Shown piece after piece: positions 28,820 through 37,210 of a stretch of DNA of 64,000 nt (within the stretch, counting starts at the first letter, position 1; each line of letters begins with the position of its first letter). Both the position numbers and the translations under genes were made by a program. Origin of the DNA: Pseudoalteromonas phenolica (GTDB lineage Bacteria > Pseudomonadota > Gammaproteobacteria > Enterobacterales > Alteromonadaceae); contig NZ_PPSW01000001.1 in assembly GCF_005876835.1 (NCBI RefSeq), positions 124,001 to 188,000 on the forward strand, read 5' to 3'. The notes beneath the pieces are model-generated. The model worked only from the letters and a program-made list of their open reading frames with translations. It did no database searches and was not told the DNA's origin.

Positions 28820-29704
28820 TTAATTCCAAGATAAAATTGTGTCGTTTGCACGCTCAATCGCTGCATTACATTGCAGTTCTAGGTGCGTAAGAGGAGGACG
28901 AAGATTCGGTGTTGCCAGAGTTCCCTGTTGGTGCATGAGCACTTTGACAGGAATTGGGTTGGCGACACTAAACAAGCTATTTACGGCTTGCGTCCAGGTG
29001 GTGAATAAGTTCGGATAAGTACCCGCTAAAGAGCGGCGGACGAATTCAGCGGTTTGCTCTGGCCAGGCATTGGCTGCAACCGAAACTAGGCCTTTTGCGC
29101 CTGCTTGTGCGAAGTAGGGGATCAACCCATCGTCGCCACTGTAAATGGCCAGCTCAGGGGCAGCTTCACGGAATTGCTCAAACTTACTGATGTCACCGCT
29201 GGCTTCTTTTAACGCCCATAAGTTGTCGTGGTGTGCGAGGTTCTTTAGTACTTTTGGTGACACTTCGACGGCACTGCGACCCGGTACGTTGTAAAGCATA
29301 CAAGGTAAGTCTGTGGCGCTAAGTAATGCATCAAACCACTGAGTTTGACCAATAACACCCGGTTTGGCATAAAGCGGTGAACCAAGTAGGTAAGCGTGAA
29401 TAGGGTGCTGATTGCAGAACTCAAGCCAAGCTAATTGTTCTTGTAAGTTGATACCACCTACCGCGACCATAAGCGGTACGTTAGGGGTCAAGTTACAAAC
29501 AAATTCAACAATCGCTTGTTGTTCAGACAGGGTAAGTGCTAAGCCTTCACCTGTGCTACCAAGCAACAAAATGCCATTGCCAGCTTGTTCTTGCTGACGG
29601 ACGAGTGTTGTGAGTGTGTCAAAGTCAATTTGGTCTTGCGCGTCAAAAGGCGTCACCAAAGCTGTCCATAAAGGATAGTTGGATAAATCGTATTGTGATT
29701 TCAT
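28820..29704 (-). CDS. dapA: 4-hydroxy-tetrahydrodipicolinate synthase
   Basis: DapA condenses pyruvate and aspartate semialdehyde, the first dedicated step to lysine. The 294-residue protein has the expected catalytic residues: GSTGEG near 49-54, Tyr138 in YNVPGR with Arg143, and Lys166 in LKEASGD, which forms the Schiff base. It is the first gene after a lysine riboswitch and terminator, which matches its pathway position. The family also includes aldolases with other substrates, but this context makes DapA likely. Confidence 0.92.
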   Translation of the reverse strand: MKSQYDLSNYPLWTALVTPFDAQDQIDFDTLTTLVRQQEQAGNGILLLGSTGEGLALTLSEQQAIVEFVCNLTPNVPLMVAVGGINLQEQLAWLEFCNQHPIHAYLLGSPLYAKPGVIGQTQWFDALLSATDLPCMLYNVPGRSAVEVSPKVLKNLAHHDNLWALKEASGDISKFEQFREAAPELAIYSGDDGLIPYFAQAGAKGLVSVAANAWPEQTAEFVRRSLAGTYPNLFTTWTQAVNSLFSVANPIPVKVLMHQQGTLATPNLRPPLTHLELQCNAAIERANDTILSWN

Positions 29705-29784
29705 CTCTACCGAACTTATAGCATGTTCGGAGTAAGGAGGGTGTCCATACTTCGAACAATTAAAATTCGAAGAGCAATGGACTT

Positions 29785-29811
29785 AAAAAAGATAAGGCAA
29801 ACTGGCCTTAT
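29785..29811 (-). terminator. Riboswitch-controlled intrinsic terminator before dapA
   Basis: On the minus strand ATAAGGC pairs with GCCTTAT around CAGTTT, and a base later six Ts follow (29785-29790). It starts just after the 3' strand of riboswitch helix P1, the place for an expression platform. Lysine binding would favour this terminator and lower expression of the operon; that switch is inferred from the family. Confidence 0.9.
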
Positions 29812-29821
29812 TTATTCTAAG

Positions 29822-30008
29822 ACCAGAAGCTCTCCACCAAAATTCTTGCGTCTTGCGCAATTGGTGACAGTCGCTGGGATTCAGCCCAGTCGCCCGAATT
29901 AAACGTTTAGCAAATACGTTTGCTTCTCGGCGTTAATTCCCCTCGCTACGGCATCAACGGAGTTTGCTCTCCTCAACCGCGCTACCTGAATAACGCACCT
30001 CTTCCAGC
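29822..30008 (-). promoter_or_regulatory. Lysine riboswitch (L box) aptamer
   Basis: Read on the minus strand, the 5' leader of dapA holds the L-box core motifs in order: AGAGGTGCG (complement at 29994-30002), GGGCTGAATCCC (29876-29887), CTGTCACCA (29862-29870) and TGGTGGAG (29832-29839). Helix P1 forms from GCTGGAAG (30001-30008) with CTTCTGGT (29822-29829), the latter shared with E. coli lysC. Lysine riboswitches turn off lysine synthesis and uptake genes. The size of about 187 bases fits. The reading frame that crosses this region is not coding. Confidence 0.96.
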
Positions 30009-30058
30009 CCTGGCAGCCGAGACAATGCTCCACTGCGCTCAAATAGGGTGAGGCGGCA

Positions 30059-30087
30059 TTGAAACATTTTAGCCGTCTAGGTGTCAA
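30059..30087 (-). promoter_or_regulatory. Possible promoter of the riboswitch operon
   Basis: On the minus strand an exact TTGACA (30082-30087) stands 17 bases before a poor -10 element TTTCAA (30059-30064). This would start transcription about 45 bases before the aptamer. The weak -10 keeps this tentative. Confidence 0.45.
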
Positions 30088-30152
30088 GCAAAGGGGATTA
30101 AAAAATCATCTGTTTAAAACCAGAGGTTATAAACATGGGTATAAAAGAGATC

Positions 30153-30176
30153 AAAAAGCCCGGTGCAAGACCGGGC
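30153..30176 (-). terminator. Terminator after the DUF4097-like gene
   Basis: GCCCGGT pairs with ACCGGGC around a five-base loop, and on the minus strand five Ts follow. It stands about 30 bases after the stop of the gene at 30208. Confidence 0.88.
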
Positions 30177-30207
30177 AAAGGGAGTTTGTTAATTTAAGAG
30201 TCGTGGC

Positions 30208-30828
30208 TTAGTGGCGCACTTTGATATTGCCTACACCCACTTCAACTTCTAAGTTATATTGGCCAGAGCCGAAGTATTCTGTTTGTGAGCTGACCATTTT
30301 CTTATGAGACTGAGCTTTGCCCGCAAAACCAGATAGACTCGTTTTACCTACACCGGATTCAAGGTTAACTTGTTTGAAGTCATCAATGGCTGTGTCGATA
30401 CGCACTTTGCCCACACCTACTTCAACATCTGCTGTATTTTCAAGTGCTTGTATTTCAATTTTACCGACACCGACTTCAACATCTAGACGCATACTTTTAG
30501 GCACTTTGACCTCCCAAGTTTGCTCTAAATTATCATCATCAATAGACAGTGATAACTCTTGACGCTGACGCGAAGATTTTAGCTGTACTGCGCTTAAATC
30601 GACTTTATCAGTAAACCACCCATCATTATCTTTTGGCTCTAAACGAATGGTGACTTGGACTTGATCGCCATCGTAGCTCGTCATTTCTAGGCTGCCGACT
30701 GGAAAATCAATTTCTAATTCTGTGCTGTTTTCAAGATTAAATGATTGCTCAATGGTTCTAGAATCTTCGGCCCAAACTGGCGCAGAAATAACAGCAGTGG
30801 TTAAAGCAGCTAATAATAATTTTTTCAT
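30208..30828 (-). CDS. Secreted DUF4097-like beta-repeat protein
   Basis: From ATG 30828 the 206-residue protein has a signal peptide (MKKLLLAALTTAVISAPVWA) and then repeats of a strand motif around VEVGVGKI: DVEVGVGKIEI, DVEVGVGKVRI, NLESGVGKTSL and EVEVGVGNIKV. Such repeats suggest a solenoid or beta-helix, as in DUF4097 or head-GIN type proteins. Function is unknown; the location is likely periplasmic or outer membrane. A GTG three codons upstream is an alternative start. It appears monocistronic. Confidence 0.7.
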   Translation of the reverse strand: MKKLLLAALTTAVISAPVWAEDSRTIEQSFNLENSTELEIDFPVGSLEMTSYDGDQVQVTIRLEPKDNDGWFTDKVDLSAVQLKSSRQRQELSLSIDDDNLEQTWEVKVPKSMRLDVEVGVGKIEIQALENTADVEVGVGKVRIDTAIDDFKQVNLESGVGKTSLSGFAGKAQSHKKMVSSQTEYFGSGQYNLEVEVGVGNIKVRH

Positions 30829-30967
30829 CGTCGTCACCCTGATTGATGTTGTTTAATAAGTTAGACGACAGGTGGGTTGAAAAAGGTTTAAAAGAATTTA
30901 AAAAAATTTTGAGGCAACAGCGAAAAGAAACGCTACTGCCTGTGCAGTAAGGGTTTAACCAACTGAT

Positions 30968-31852
30968 TTATAAGCGAGTTACATTAAAACCTTGTGCTTT
31001 TAACTGAGTGATTAAGCCATGCTTTTCAGGCAAGTGAAGGGCGCCCACAGCAATAAATAATGACTCTTTTGTCAATCTTGGTGTTAATTGTTCAACCCAA
31101 TTATTATTACGCTGAGTCAGCATTACTTCTTCACTGAACTTACCATAGTCAGAATCATCAAAGCTAAGTTGGTAATACTTGTTTAAGGTGTCCATATCGC
31201 CTTTTTTCCAGGCATTAACCAAATCTAGAAAGTACTGCTCAACGTCTTTTAATTGCGCAAGCGTAGTGCTTATCATTAAGTCGCTCTTTACACCTAGCGA
31301 ACTCAGCATTTCAAGTTGTTGCTCTAAAGTTTCTAACTCGCCGATAGGTTTATTGTGCTTTTTAGCATGGGCAATGACCTGTTTGTCGATCCCATAGTCT
31401 TCTAGGTAGCCCAAATTTTGATACTCAATCTGCATCATAGTGACCATCACAGCCCAAGGTGCTAGGTTTTCAAAAAGCGCAATATTAATCTGTTTTGCTG
31501 CAAAATACTGCTTTAATGCTTCGAAATGCTCGGCGCTTATTTCATCCTTTAGTGTTCTACCTTGCGGTAAAGTCATAAAAGGAATGGAGCGTTTTTGTAT
31601 TTCAAATGCATTGAGTGCCTCAATGTTAACTTCAACGATAACTTCATCAGTTTGCTCAATCGCTTGTGTGATTTTCTTTGGTAAACCATCCATGCTTTTA
31701 TCACCAACATGAACCGTGCCAAATAAATAAGACGTGACCCCTGCTTTTTCGACCTTGAACAGGGCCGGAGAAAGCGCGACGGAGTGACTAGAAAAGCCAA
31801 TTAAAAAAGCTAAAAGCAGCGTAAGAAAAACGCGGTTTACAGTGCTGAACAT
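30968..31852 (-). CDS. TraB/GumN family protein
   Basis: ATG 31852 with AAGGGA five bases upstream gives a 294-residue protein; the open frame extends 28 codons further but lacks a signal there. The N-terminus is a signal peptide (FLTLLLAFLIGFSSHSVA). The family motifs are the GTVHVG block near residue 45 and the C-terminal LFIAVGALHLPEKHGLI. These proteins are related to Tiki metalloproteases, and the GxxH motifs may bind metal. The substrate is unknown. It looks monocistronic and exported. Confidence 0.85.
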   Translation of the reverse strand: MFSTVNRVFLTLLLAFLIGFSSHSVALSPALFKVEKAGVTSYLFGTVHVGDKSMDGLPKKITQAIEQTDEVIVEVNIEALNAFEIQKRSIPFMTLPQGRTLKDEISAEHFEALKQYFAAKQINIALFENLAPWAVMVTMMQIEYQNLGYLEDYGIDKQVIAHAKKHNKPIGELETLEQQLEMLSSLGVKSDLMISTTLAQLKDVEQYFLDLVNAWKKGDMDTLNKYYQLSFDDSDYGKFSEEVMLTQRNNNWVEQLTPRLTKESLFIAVGALHLPEKHGLITQLKAQGFNVTRL

Positions 31853-32080
31853 AGTATTCCCTTGTAAAAAAATTTCCCCAACATAATAACAAGTTTGTAT
31901 AAAAAAGGGAGATTTGGTGATTTTTTGAATAAACAAGAAATGTGTTGTTAATTTTTATATGAGCCGGATAAGTGGGAATTATTTTTAATTATTTGAATAT
32001 TTATTTCATATTTTTAATTTTATTGGATTTTAAATGCTTTCTAAGAGGGTTTTAATCTACTAATAACATAGGGTTTGCTG

Positions 32081-32110
32081 TTGACTTAATAGGCTACTCG
32101 CGGTACTAAT
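32081..32110 (+). promoter_or_regulatory. Probable ilv operon promoter
   Basis: TTGACT (32081-32086) and a -10 region in TACTAAT (32104-32110) have a 17- or 18-base spacer. Transcription from here would give a leader that includes the ilvL peptide and the attenuator. Confidence 0.6.
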
Positions 32111-32175
32111 AGAAAAAGAACGCAACGCGGTGAATATTGTATACCGTTGCGCTAACAAATTCAGGTGATTTTTAA

Positions 32176-32250
32176 ATGCTCAAAACAGCACATTCTCTAC
32201 TAGTCGTGATTATTAACGTGGTGATTATTATTACCGCGGGGGCTGGTTAG
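32176..32250 (+). CDS. ilvL: ilv operon leader peptide
   Basis: A 24-codon frame starts at ATG 32176, seven bases after AGGTGA. Its product is rich in the regulated amino acids: LLVVII then N then VVIII, i.e. twelve Leu, Val or Ile residues clustered in codons 8-19. This is the pattern of ilvGMEDA leader peptides, in which ribosome stalling at scarce branched-chain aminoacyl-tRNAs prevents termination. It ends just where the antiterminator segment lies. Confidence 0.92.
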   Translation: MLKTAHSLLVVIINVVIIITAGAG

Positions 32251-32276
32251 TGCTGAAAGAAAAGTATTAAGCAAAA

Positions 32277-32310
32277 AGCCCCCCGCACTGAAAAGTTCGG
32301 GGGGCTTTTT
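32277..32310 (+). terminator. ilv attenuator
   Basis: AGCCCCCCG (32277-32285) pairs with CGGGGGGCT (32298-32306) and is followed by Ts: a very strong intrinsic terminator 56 bases before ilvG. An alternative pairing exists: GCGGGGGCT at 32236-32244, inside the end of ilvL, can pair with the left arm and act as antiterminator. This is classical transcription attenuation. Confidence 0.93.
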
Positions 32311-32366
32311 CGTTTTAGGGTCGAATTTAAGTTAAATAGCAGTCAGATTGGGAATGAGGAACGAAG

Positions 32367-34013
32367 ATGACAGGCGCAGAGTTACTAATAGATTTACTAG
32401 CCAAACATGGCGTTAAAGAGGTATTTGGTTACCCAGGTGGGGCAATCATGCCAATCTACGATGCGTTGTATGGCGCGCCTGTCAAACATTACCTGACTCG
32501 TCACGAGCAAGGCGCGGGTTTTGCGGCAGTAGGGTATGCCCGCAGTACTGGTAAGTTAGGCGTATGTTTTGCTACGTCGGGCCCAGGTGCAACTAACTTA
32601 ATTACCTCACTTGCTGATGCCATGATGGACTCAGTGCCCGTTTTGGCCATCACAGGGCAAGTACCGACGGCGGCTATCGGCTCTGACGCATTCCAAGAAG
32701 TTGACGTTTTAGGCATGTCTTTGTCATGTACAAAACACAGTTACATGGTTGAGCGCGCTGAAGACTTAGCTGAGGTATTGCAAGAAGCCATGCATTTAGC
32801 GTTATCAGGTCGTCCGGGTCCTGTTTTGGTTGATATTCCTAAAGACATTCAGCTAGCACAAGTACCATTTCACCCCTGGCTTGCGCTTGAAGAAGAAGCG
32901 TCCGAGCTCGACATGAACGAAGTCGTCAAAGCGGAGCAACTGCTAGCACAAGCGAAGAAGCCAGTGGCTTATGTGGGTGGTGGCGTACACAACGCGAACG
33001 CGCAAGCTGAGCTGATGCAATTTTTAAATAAAACGCACATGCCAGCTGTTTCAACATTAAAAGCGCTAGGCAGTGTTTTACCTGACTATGAATATGATTT
33101 AGGCATGTTAGGTATGCACGGTGGTCAAGCTGCCAACATTGCTGTGCAAGAGTGTGATGTTTTAGTCTGTATCGGCGCACGCTTTGACGACCGCGTAACA
33201 GGTAATTTGGCTAAGTTTGCATCGAAGGCGAAAGTAATCCATCTAGATATCGACCCAGCAGAAGTTGGGAAGCGCAAGCCTGCTGCGGCATCTATGATTG
33301 GCGACCTAAAAGCCACCATTCCTCACCTAGCATGCTTTGTGACAGATGCACAGTGGTTAGCACACACTTTGGAAATGAAAAAAACGCATGCTTGGCGTTA
33401 TGACTACCCGGGCGAAAAAGTCTTTGCGCCTTATCTATTAAATGAACTCAGTAAGCGCATGCCGAATACTGGCGTGGTGTGTTGTGATGTGGGCCAGCAC
33501 CAAATGTGGGTGGCGCAGCATATGAAATTCACCAGCCCACACAACCATTTAAGTAGTGGCGGTGCAGGTACCATGGGCTTTGGTTTACCCGCAGCAATCG
33601 GTGCACAAATCGCACGTCCTGATGACATGGTGATCACCGTCTCTGGTGATGGTTCAATCATGATGAACATCCAAGAGTTGGCCACCATTCGCAGAAATAA
33701 TCTTCCTGTAAAGATCTTAATATTAGATAACCAAAGACTCGGTATGGTAAGGCAGTGGCAACAGCTATTTTTTGAAGGGCGTTACAGTGAAACGAACTTA
33801 TCGGATAACCCTGATTTTGTGCAGCTTGCAGCTGTTTTTGGTATTCCGGGACAAACCATTACCCATGCAAGCGAAGTAGATGCGGCGGTGGATGCGCTAG
33901 TGGCATCTGAAGGGCCTTATATCTTACACGCTTGTATCGATGATAAAGAAAACGTATGGCCGCTGGTTCCACCGGGCGCCGCAAATGATGAAATGATGAC
34001 GGAGAATGCATAA
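32367..34013 (+). CDS. ilvG: Acetolactate synthase, large catalytic subunit
   Basis: IlvG makes acetolactate and acetohydroxybutyrate with ThDP, FAD and Mg2+, the first common step to valine, leucine and isoleucine. The 548-residue protein has the catalytic Glu in [15 protein letters not shown] near residue 47, the FAD region, and the ThDP motif [18 protein letters not shown] with NN. The frame is intact, unlike the frameshifted ilvG of E. coli K-12. Its stop overlaps the ilvM start (TAATG). Confidence 0.95.
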   Translation: MTGAELLIDLLAKHGVKEVFGYPGGAIMPIYDALYGAPVKHYLTRHEQGAGFAAVGYARSTGKLGVCFATSGPGATNLITSLADAMMDSVPVLAITGQVPTAAIGSDAFQEVDVLGMSLSCTKHSYMVERAEDLAEVLQEAMHLALSGRPGPVLVDIPKDIQLAQVPFHPWLALEEEASELDMNEVVKAEQLLAQAKKPVAYVGGGVHNANAQAELMQFLNKTHMPAVSTLKALGSVLPDYEYDLGMLGMHGGQAANIAVQECDVLVCIGARFDDRVTGNLAKFASKAKVIHLDIDPAEVGKRKPAAASMIGDLKATIPHLACFVTDAQWLAHTLEMKKTHAWRYDYPGEKVFAPYLLNELSKRMPNTGVVCCDVGQHQMWVAQHMKFTSPHNHLSSGGAGTMGFGLPAAIGAQIARPDDMVITVSGDGSIMMNIQELATIRRNNLPVKILILDNQRLGMVRQWQQLFFEGRYSETNLSDNPDFVQLAAVFGIPGQTITHASEVDAAVDALVASEGPYILHACIDDKENVWPLVPPGAANDEMMTENA

Positions 34014-34258
34014 TGAAACACCAACTAAATATTGCTGTAAAACAACAAAGTGTCGCAATTGAACGTTTCTTACGTGTGGTCCGTCACCGTGGATTCCAGT
34101 TATTAGATCTAGCCTTGGAAGGACAAGATGAATTGTTTCAAGTCAAAATGACCGTGGACAGTGACAAACCCATCTATCTATTAACCTCGCAACTGAGTAA
34201 GCTGGTTGAGGTAAAACAGGTTGAGTTGCAACCAATGCAGCAACAGGCTATTGGATAA
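34013..34258 (+). CDS. ilvM: Acetolactate synthase, small regulatory subunit
   Basis: The 81-residue protein has a single ACT-like domain and the length of the E. coli IlvM class (87), not of IlvN or IlvH. It includes ERFLRVVRHRGFQLLDL and a QLSKLVEVKQVEL strand. It overlaps ilvG by one base, which suggests equal production. It supports activity of the large subunit. Confidence 0.9.
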   Translation: MKHQLNIAVKQQSVAIERFLRVVRHRGFQLLDLALEGQDELFQVKMTVDSDKPIYLLTSQLSKLVEVKQVELQPMQQQAIG

Positions 34259-34310
34259 TCGTTCTATATTAAGAGCGAAAGAAAAGAATAATTAATACAA
34301 GGTAATAAAC

Positions 34311-35231
34311 ATGAGTAATAAATCTGACCTGATCTGGTTCAATGGTGAAATGGTACCGTCTGAGCAAGCGACGACACACGTATTAAGCCATGCGCTTCAC
34401 TATGGTAGTTCAGTGTTTGAAGGTGTGCGTGCCTATGACACACCAAAAGGTCCGGCGATTTTCCGTTTACAAGATCACACTAAACGCTTATTCGACTCTG
34501 CAAAAATCTATCGTATGCAGATCCCTTACACGGCTGAAGAAATCAATGAAGCGTGTAAAGCAGCGGTTCGTGAGAATGGTTTTAAGAATGCCTACTTACG
34601 TCCATTCGCATTCTTAGGCAATGTGGGTTTAGGTGTAAATCCTAAATCACACAAAGCCGATGTTGCCGTTGCAGCAATGGAGTGGGGCACTTACTTAGGT
34701 GATGGTGCATTAGAGGCAGGTGTTGATGCCTGTATTTCATCTTGGAATCGCTTAGCACCAAACACTATGCCAACAGCGGCAAAAGCTGGTGGTAACTATT
34801 TATCTTCACAACTTATTTCTGGTGAAGCAAAGCGTAACGGCTATGTTGAGGGTATTGCGTTAGATGTGAACGGTTACCTAAGTGAAGGCGCAGGTGAGAA
34901 CCTATTCATCATCAAAAATGGCGTGTTATTCACACCCCCTACCACAGCGGCAATCTTACCAGGTTTGACGCGTGACACTATGATGCACCTTGCTCGTAAA
35001 GCAGGATTAGAAGTGCGCGAGGAGCCAATTGCACGTGAAGCACTTTACCTTGCAGATGAGTTCTTCATGACAGGGACTGCGGCAGAAGTTACACCGGTTC
35101 GCAGTGTCGACCAAATTGAAATTGGCACAGGCAAGCGTGGCGAGATCACCGAGCTATTGCAAACCGCTTACTTTGATTTAGTAAAAGGTCAAAGTGAAGA
35201 CGAAAACGGTTGGTTAACTTATATCGACTAA
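34311..35231 (+). CDS. ilvE: Branched-chain amino acid aminotransferase
   Basis: IlvE transfers amino groups from glutamate to the 2-keto acids of valine, leucine and isoleucine. It is a fold-type IV PLP enzyme of 306 residues, with [18 protein letters not shown] near 27-44, the lysine in [12 protein letters not shown] near 158-169, and [13 protein letters not shown] near 193. The C-terminal [17 protein letters not shown] matches. It is third in the ilv operon. Confidence 0.97.
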   Translation: MSNKSDLIWFNGEMVPSEQATTHVLSHALHYGSSVFEGVRAYDTPKGPAIFRLQDHTKRLFDSAKIYRMQIPYTAEEINEACKAAVRENGFKNAYLRPFAFLGNVGLGVNPKSHKADVAVAAMEWGTYLGDGALEAGVDACISSWNRLAPNTMPTAAKAGGNYLSSQLISGEAKRNGYVEGIALDVNGYLSEGAGENLFIIKNGVLFTPPTTAAILPGLTRDTMMHLARKAGLEVREEPIAREALYLADEFFMTGTAAEVTPVRSVDQIEIGTGKRGEITELLQTAYFDLVKGQSEDENGWLTYID

Positions 35232-35351
35232 GACGCTGTTGAGCGTTTGAGGTGTGGCTGCGACCTTAATAGTAGCCAACGAATTGAATATTGGGAATGA
35301 GGAAAGTCGGCAAGCAACCAGAAACTGCCGCATATTATTGAGGGCTAAACC

Positions 35352-37208
35352 ATGGCTAAACTACGTAGTAAGACCACCACTGAAGGTAGACAACGCGCAG
35401 GTGCTCGCGCACTTTGGCGTGCAACAGGGATGACAGACAGTGACTTCGAAAAACCGATCATTGCTGTTGTGAACTCTTATACGCAGTTTGTACCAGGTCA
35501 TGTGCACCTCAATCAGCTCAGCGATTTAATGGCGGATGCCATTCGTGAAGCGGGCGGTGTGCCTCGAGAATTCAATACCATTGCTATCGACGACGGTATC
35601 GCTATGGGTCATGGTGGTATGCTGTATTCACTGCCTTCACGCGACCTAATTGCTGACTCAGTTGAGTATATGGTGAATGCGCACTGTGCCGATGCCATGG
35701 TGTGTATTTCTAACTGTGACAAGATCACCCCGGGGATGTTACTGGCGGCACTGCGTTTAAACATTCCAGTGATCTTTGTTTCTGGCGGCCCAATGGAAGC
35801 CGGTAAAACCCGTTTAGCCGACATTGATATCAAACTCGACTTAGTAGACGCCATGGTAAAAGGCGCAGATCCGTCGGTGAGCGATGAAGACTCAGAAAAA
35901 GTTGAGCGCTCGGCTTGCCCTACCTGTGGATCGTGCTCAGGCATGTTTACCGCCAATTCAATGAACTGCTTAATGGAAGCGCTAGGTTTGGCACTGCCGG
36001 GCAATGGCACGACCTTGGCAACTCATAAAGACCGTCATCAACTTTATATGGGCGCTGCTAAACGCATTGTTGCCTTATGTGACGAGTACTATCGCAACGA
36101 CAACGATGCGGTATTACCACGTAACATTGCTAACCAAGCGGCGTTTACCAATGCGATGACTTTAGATATTGCTATGGGCGGCTCTTCGAACACGGTATTA
36201 CACCTAATAGCAGCGGCGCGCGAAGGTGAAGTTGATTTTGATATGAGTGATATCGACCGCCTATCACGTACTACGCCTTTCTTATGTAAAGTTGCGCCTG
36301 CGACTCAGCAATATCATATTGAAGATGTGCACCGTGCTGGTGGCATCATGGGTATTCTGAATGAGCTTGCCAAAGCTGAAAAGTTAGACTTGTCAGTAGG
36401 CCATGTAGCAGGTGGCTCATTGGGCGATGTGTTACAGCGTTGGGATGCAACTGACAGCAATAATGAGCGTGCGCAAACTTTCTACCGTGCAGGTCCTGCG
36501 GGTATTCGTACTACCCAGGCAATGAGCCAAGAGTATCGTTGGGACACCCTTGATATTGACCGCGAAAATGGCTGTGTGCGCAGTGTTGAGCACGCCTTCC
36601 GTCAAGATGGCGGGTTAGCGGTACTTTCAGGTAACCTGACCCCAGATGGTTGTATTGTAAAAAGTGCCGGTGTAGTTGACGAAATGCTTGATTTCACGGG
36701 TCCTGCCGTAGTGTTTGAATCACAAGACGACGCAGTTGATGGCATCTTAAATGGTAAAGTGCAAAAAGGTGATGTGGTTATCATCCGTTACGAAGGGCCG
36801 AAAGGTGGCCCGGGCATGCAAGAGATGCTTTATCCGACCAGTTATTTGAAGTCGATGGGCCTAGATAAAGATTGTGCACTGCTAACGGATGGCCGTTTCT
36901 CGGGTGGTACTTCTGGTTTATCTATCGGTCATGCTTCGCCAGAAGCGGCCAGTGGTGGTGCGCTTGCGCTGGTTGAGAATGGTGACCGCATTCACATCGA
37001 TATTCCGAATCGCGGTATTCATCTATTAATTGACGATGCTGAAATGACTGCGCGTCGTGAAAAGCAAGATGCCCGTGGCAAAGACGCTTATAAGCCATTA
37101 GATAGACAGCGCGTAGTGTCGCCAGCATTAAAAGCCTATGCTTTATTAGCAACCAGTGCGGATAAAGGCGCGGTGCGTGATTTAGCGAAACTCGAGGAGT
37201 TAAGTTAG
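35352..37208 (+). CDS. ilvD: Dihydroxy-acid dehydratase
   Basis: IlvD dehydrates the dihydroxy acids to the keto acids of the branched-chain pathway and needs an Fe-S cluster. The 618-residue product has the cluster cysteines in [11 protein letters not shown] and in the [21 protein letters not shown] block, plus [20 protein letters not shown] at the C-terminal side. The 120-base gap before it contains no gene and repeats a 15-base sequence found before ilvG. Confidence 0.97.
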   Translation: MAKLRSKTTTEGRQRAGARALWRATGMTDSDFEKPIIAVVNSYTQFVPGHVHLNQLSDLMADAIREAGGVPREFNTIAIDDGIAMGHGGMLYSLPSRDLIADSVEYMVNAHCADAMVCISNCDKITPGMLLAALRLNIPVIFVSGGPMEAGKTRLADIDIKLDLVDAMVKGADPSVSDEDSEKVERSACPTCGSCSGMFTANSMNCLMEALGLALPGNGTTLATHKDRHQLYMGAAKRIVALCDEYYRNDNDAVLPRNIANQAAFTNAMTLDIAMGGSSNTVLHLIAAAREGEVDFDMSDIDRLSRTTPFLCKVAPATQQYHIEDVHRAGGIMGILNELAKAEKLDLSVGHVAGGSLGDVLQRWDATDSNNERAQTFYRAGPAGIRTTQAMSQEYRWDTLDIDRENGCVRSVEHAFRQDGGLAVLSGNLTPDGCIVKSAGVVDEMLDFTGPAVVFESQDDAVDGILNGKVQKGDVVIIRYEGPKGGPGMQEMLYPTSYLKSMGLDKDCALLTDGRFSGGTSGLSIGHASPEAASGGALALVENGDRIHIDIPNRGIHLLIDDAEMTARREKQDARGKDAYKPLDRQRVVSPALKAYALLATSADKGAVRDLAKLEELS

Positions 37209-37210
37209 TC

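Noticed and set aside
29899-30087. A 62-codon open frame on the minus strand before dapA
   Set aside because: It lies within the lysine riboswitch aptamer, whose conserved motifs explain the sequence; the translation looks like no protein.
32367-34013. A possible frameshift in ilvG as in E. coli K-12
   Set aside because: The reading frame is open through the whole 548-residue protein and all motifs are in one frame.
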